From Mesobacillus harenae (GTDB taxonomy: Bacteria; Bacillota; Bacilli; Bacillales; Cytobacillaceae), in contig NZ_JABUNR010000006.1 of NCBI RefSeq assembly GCF_013343715.1, positions 185,333 through 249,332 on the forward strand: a DNA stretch of 64,000 bases, read 5' to 3'. The notes under the pieces were generated by a model that was given only the letters and a program-made list of their open reading frames with translations, had not been told where the DNA came from and made no database searches. Positions within the stretch are counted from its first letter, which is position 1; each line of letters opens with the position of its first letter. Both the position numbers and the translations under genes were made by a program. Shown in pieces: positions 63,863 through 64,000 of the stretch.

Positions 63863-64000
63863 GTAGAGTAAGAAACTGATTTCAAAGAGGAAGCCTTCCT
63901 GACTTCCTCTTTTACTTTCAGCTCCTCCTCATCAAACCGTACGTGAGGTTTTCCCTCATACGGCTTTCCGACGTTCTTCTTTCTTTGGCAGTACGTACTG
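63863..64000 (-). mobile_element. 3' end of a group II intron (domains V and VI), continues beyond window
   Basis: Reading the minus strand, 63966-63934 is AAGCCGTATGAGGG, AAAA, CCTCACGTACGGTTT: the 33-34-nt domain V hairpin with the catalytic AGC triad. It is preceded by sequence such as AAAGAAGAACGTCGG and followed by GATGAGGAGGAGCTGA, which can pair with TCAGTTTCTTA to form a domain VI-like stem with an inner hairpin (63884-63912). A bulged A before CTCTAC would be the branch point, and the intron 3' end would be near 63863, five bases after the membrane-protein stop. The reverse transcriptase and 5' end would lie to the right of the window. Confidence 0.7.
63884..63912. terminator. Hairpin after the giant membrane protein gene / intron domain VI arm
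   Basis: AAAGAGGAAG and CTTCCTCTTT, 10-bp perfect stem with T-run on the plus side. It can terminate the upstream gene or be the inner arm of the minus-strand intron domain VI; both uses are possible. Confidence 0.6.

Noticed and set aside
63863..64000. Group IIC insertion after a terminator stem
   Set aside because: The hairpin lies on the 3' side of the minus-strand intron, not at its 5' exon, so the IIC target rule cannot be applied from what is visible.

Overview
The window is chromosomal DNA of a low-GC, spore-forming Bacillaceae bacterium (Bacillus sensu lato). The evidence is AGGAGG-type ribosome binding sites, frequent TTG and GTG starts, U-tailed terminators, and spore or sporulation genes: sspH, a CotY/CotZ-family coat protein, several YheC/YheD proteins and racA. 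The genus cannot be fixed from the sequence. No rRNA, tRNA, CRISPR array or prophage was seen.

Layout. 1-6442: a plus-strand catabolic operon (cut Rieske protein, SDR, 2-hydroxyacid dehydrogenase, M20 peptidase, complete TctB-TctA-TctC carboxylate uptake system). 6535-7268: a decayed nitroreductase, then a permease. 8814-15000: PepE, two EamA exporters, a sporulation-type histidine kinase, RacA and a second MerR/coiled-coil protein, and sspH. 15140-23193: an anchored serine protease, AbrB-type permease, lactate-monooxygenase-like flavoenzyme, azoreductase, a tandem-duplicated AhpD-like protein and a BASS transporter. 23390-25422: a fumarate-reductase-like flavoprotein with a stand-alone 2Fe-2S protein. 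26439-30953: the minus-strand 5-oxoprolinase operon (pxpB-pxpC-pxpA-NRAMP-ycsI), followed by a divergent aspartate kinase. 32816-37888: housekeeping and peptide-turnover enzymes (HAD phosphatase, CoA pyrophosphatase, M19 dipeptidase, P1 peptidase, NAD(P)-binding protein).

38868-49971 is the most unusual part. It holds four intact YheC/YheD ATP-grasp proteins and one decayed copy, an Asp/Glu-type racemase set between two of them, a separate ATP-grasp ligase, an NhaC antiporter and a CotY/CotZ-type coat protein. I read it as an expanded, possibly spore-surface, amino-acid ligation locus. The function is inference.

50395-63858 returns to core genes: purU, ppaC, nadE, an SDR, a MATE pump, the nirB-nirD-SUMT nitrite-assimilation operon and a giant polytopic membrane protein. 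On the minus strand at the right edge, a group II intron domain V-like sequence begins just past the last gene.

Repeats. A family built on GGTGACAGGCACC occurs as two near-perfect palindromes that act as terminators and as several half-sites. A second, structured intergenic repeat occurs at 26240-26440 and 38415-38635. Small genes found by reading the gaps: sspH (59 aa), a 50-aa minus-strand gene, a 47-aa gene, an lmo0937-type 50-aa membrane protein and a 40-aa Arg-rich protein.
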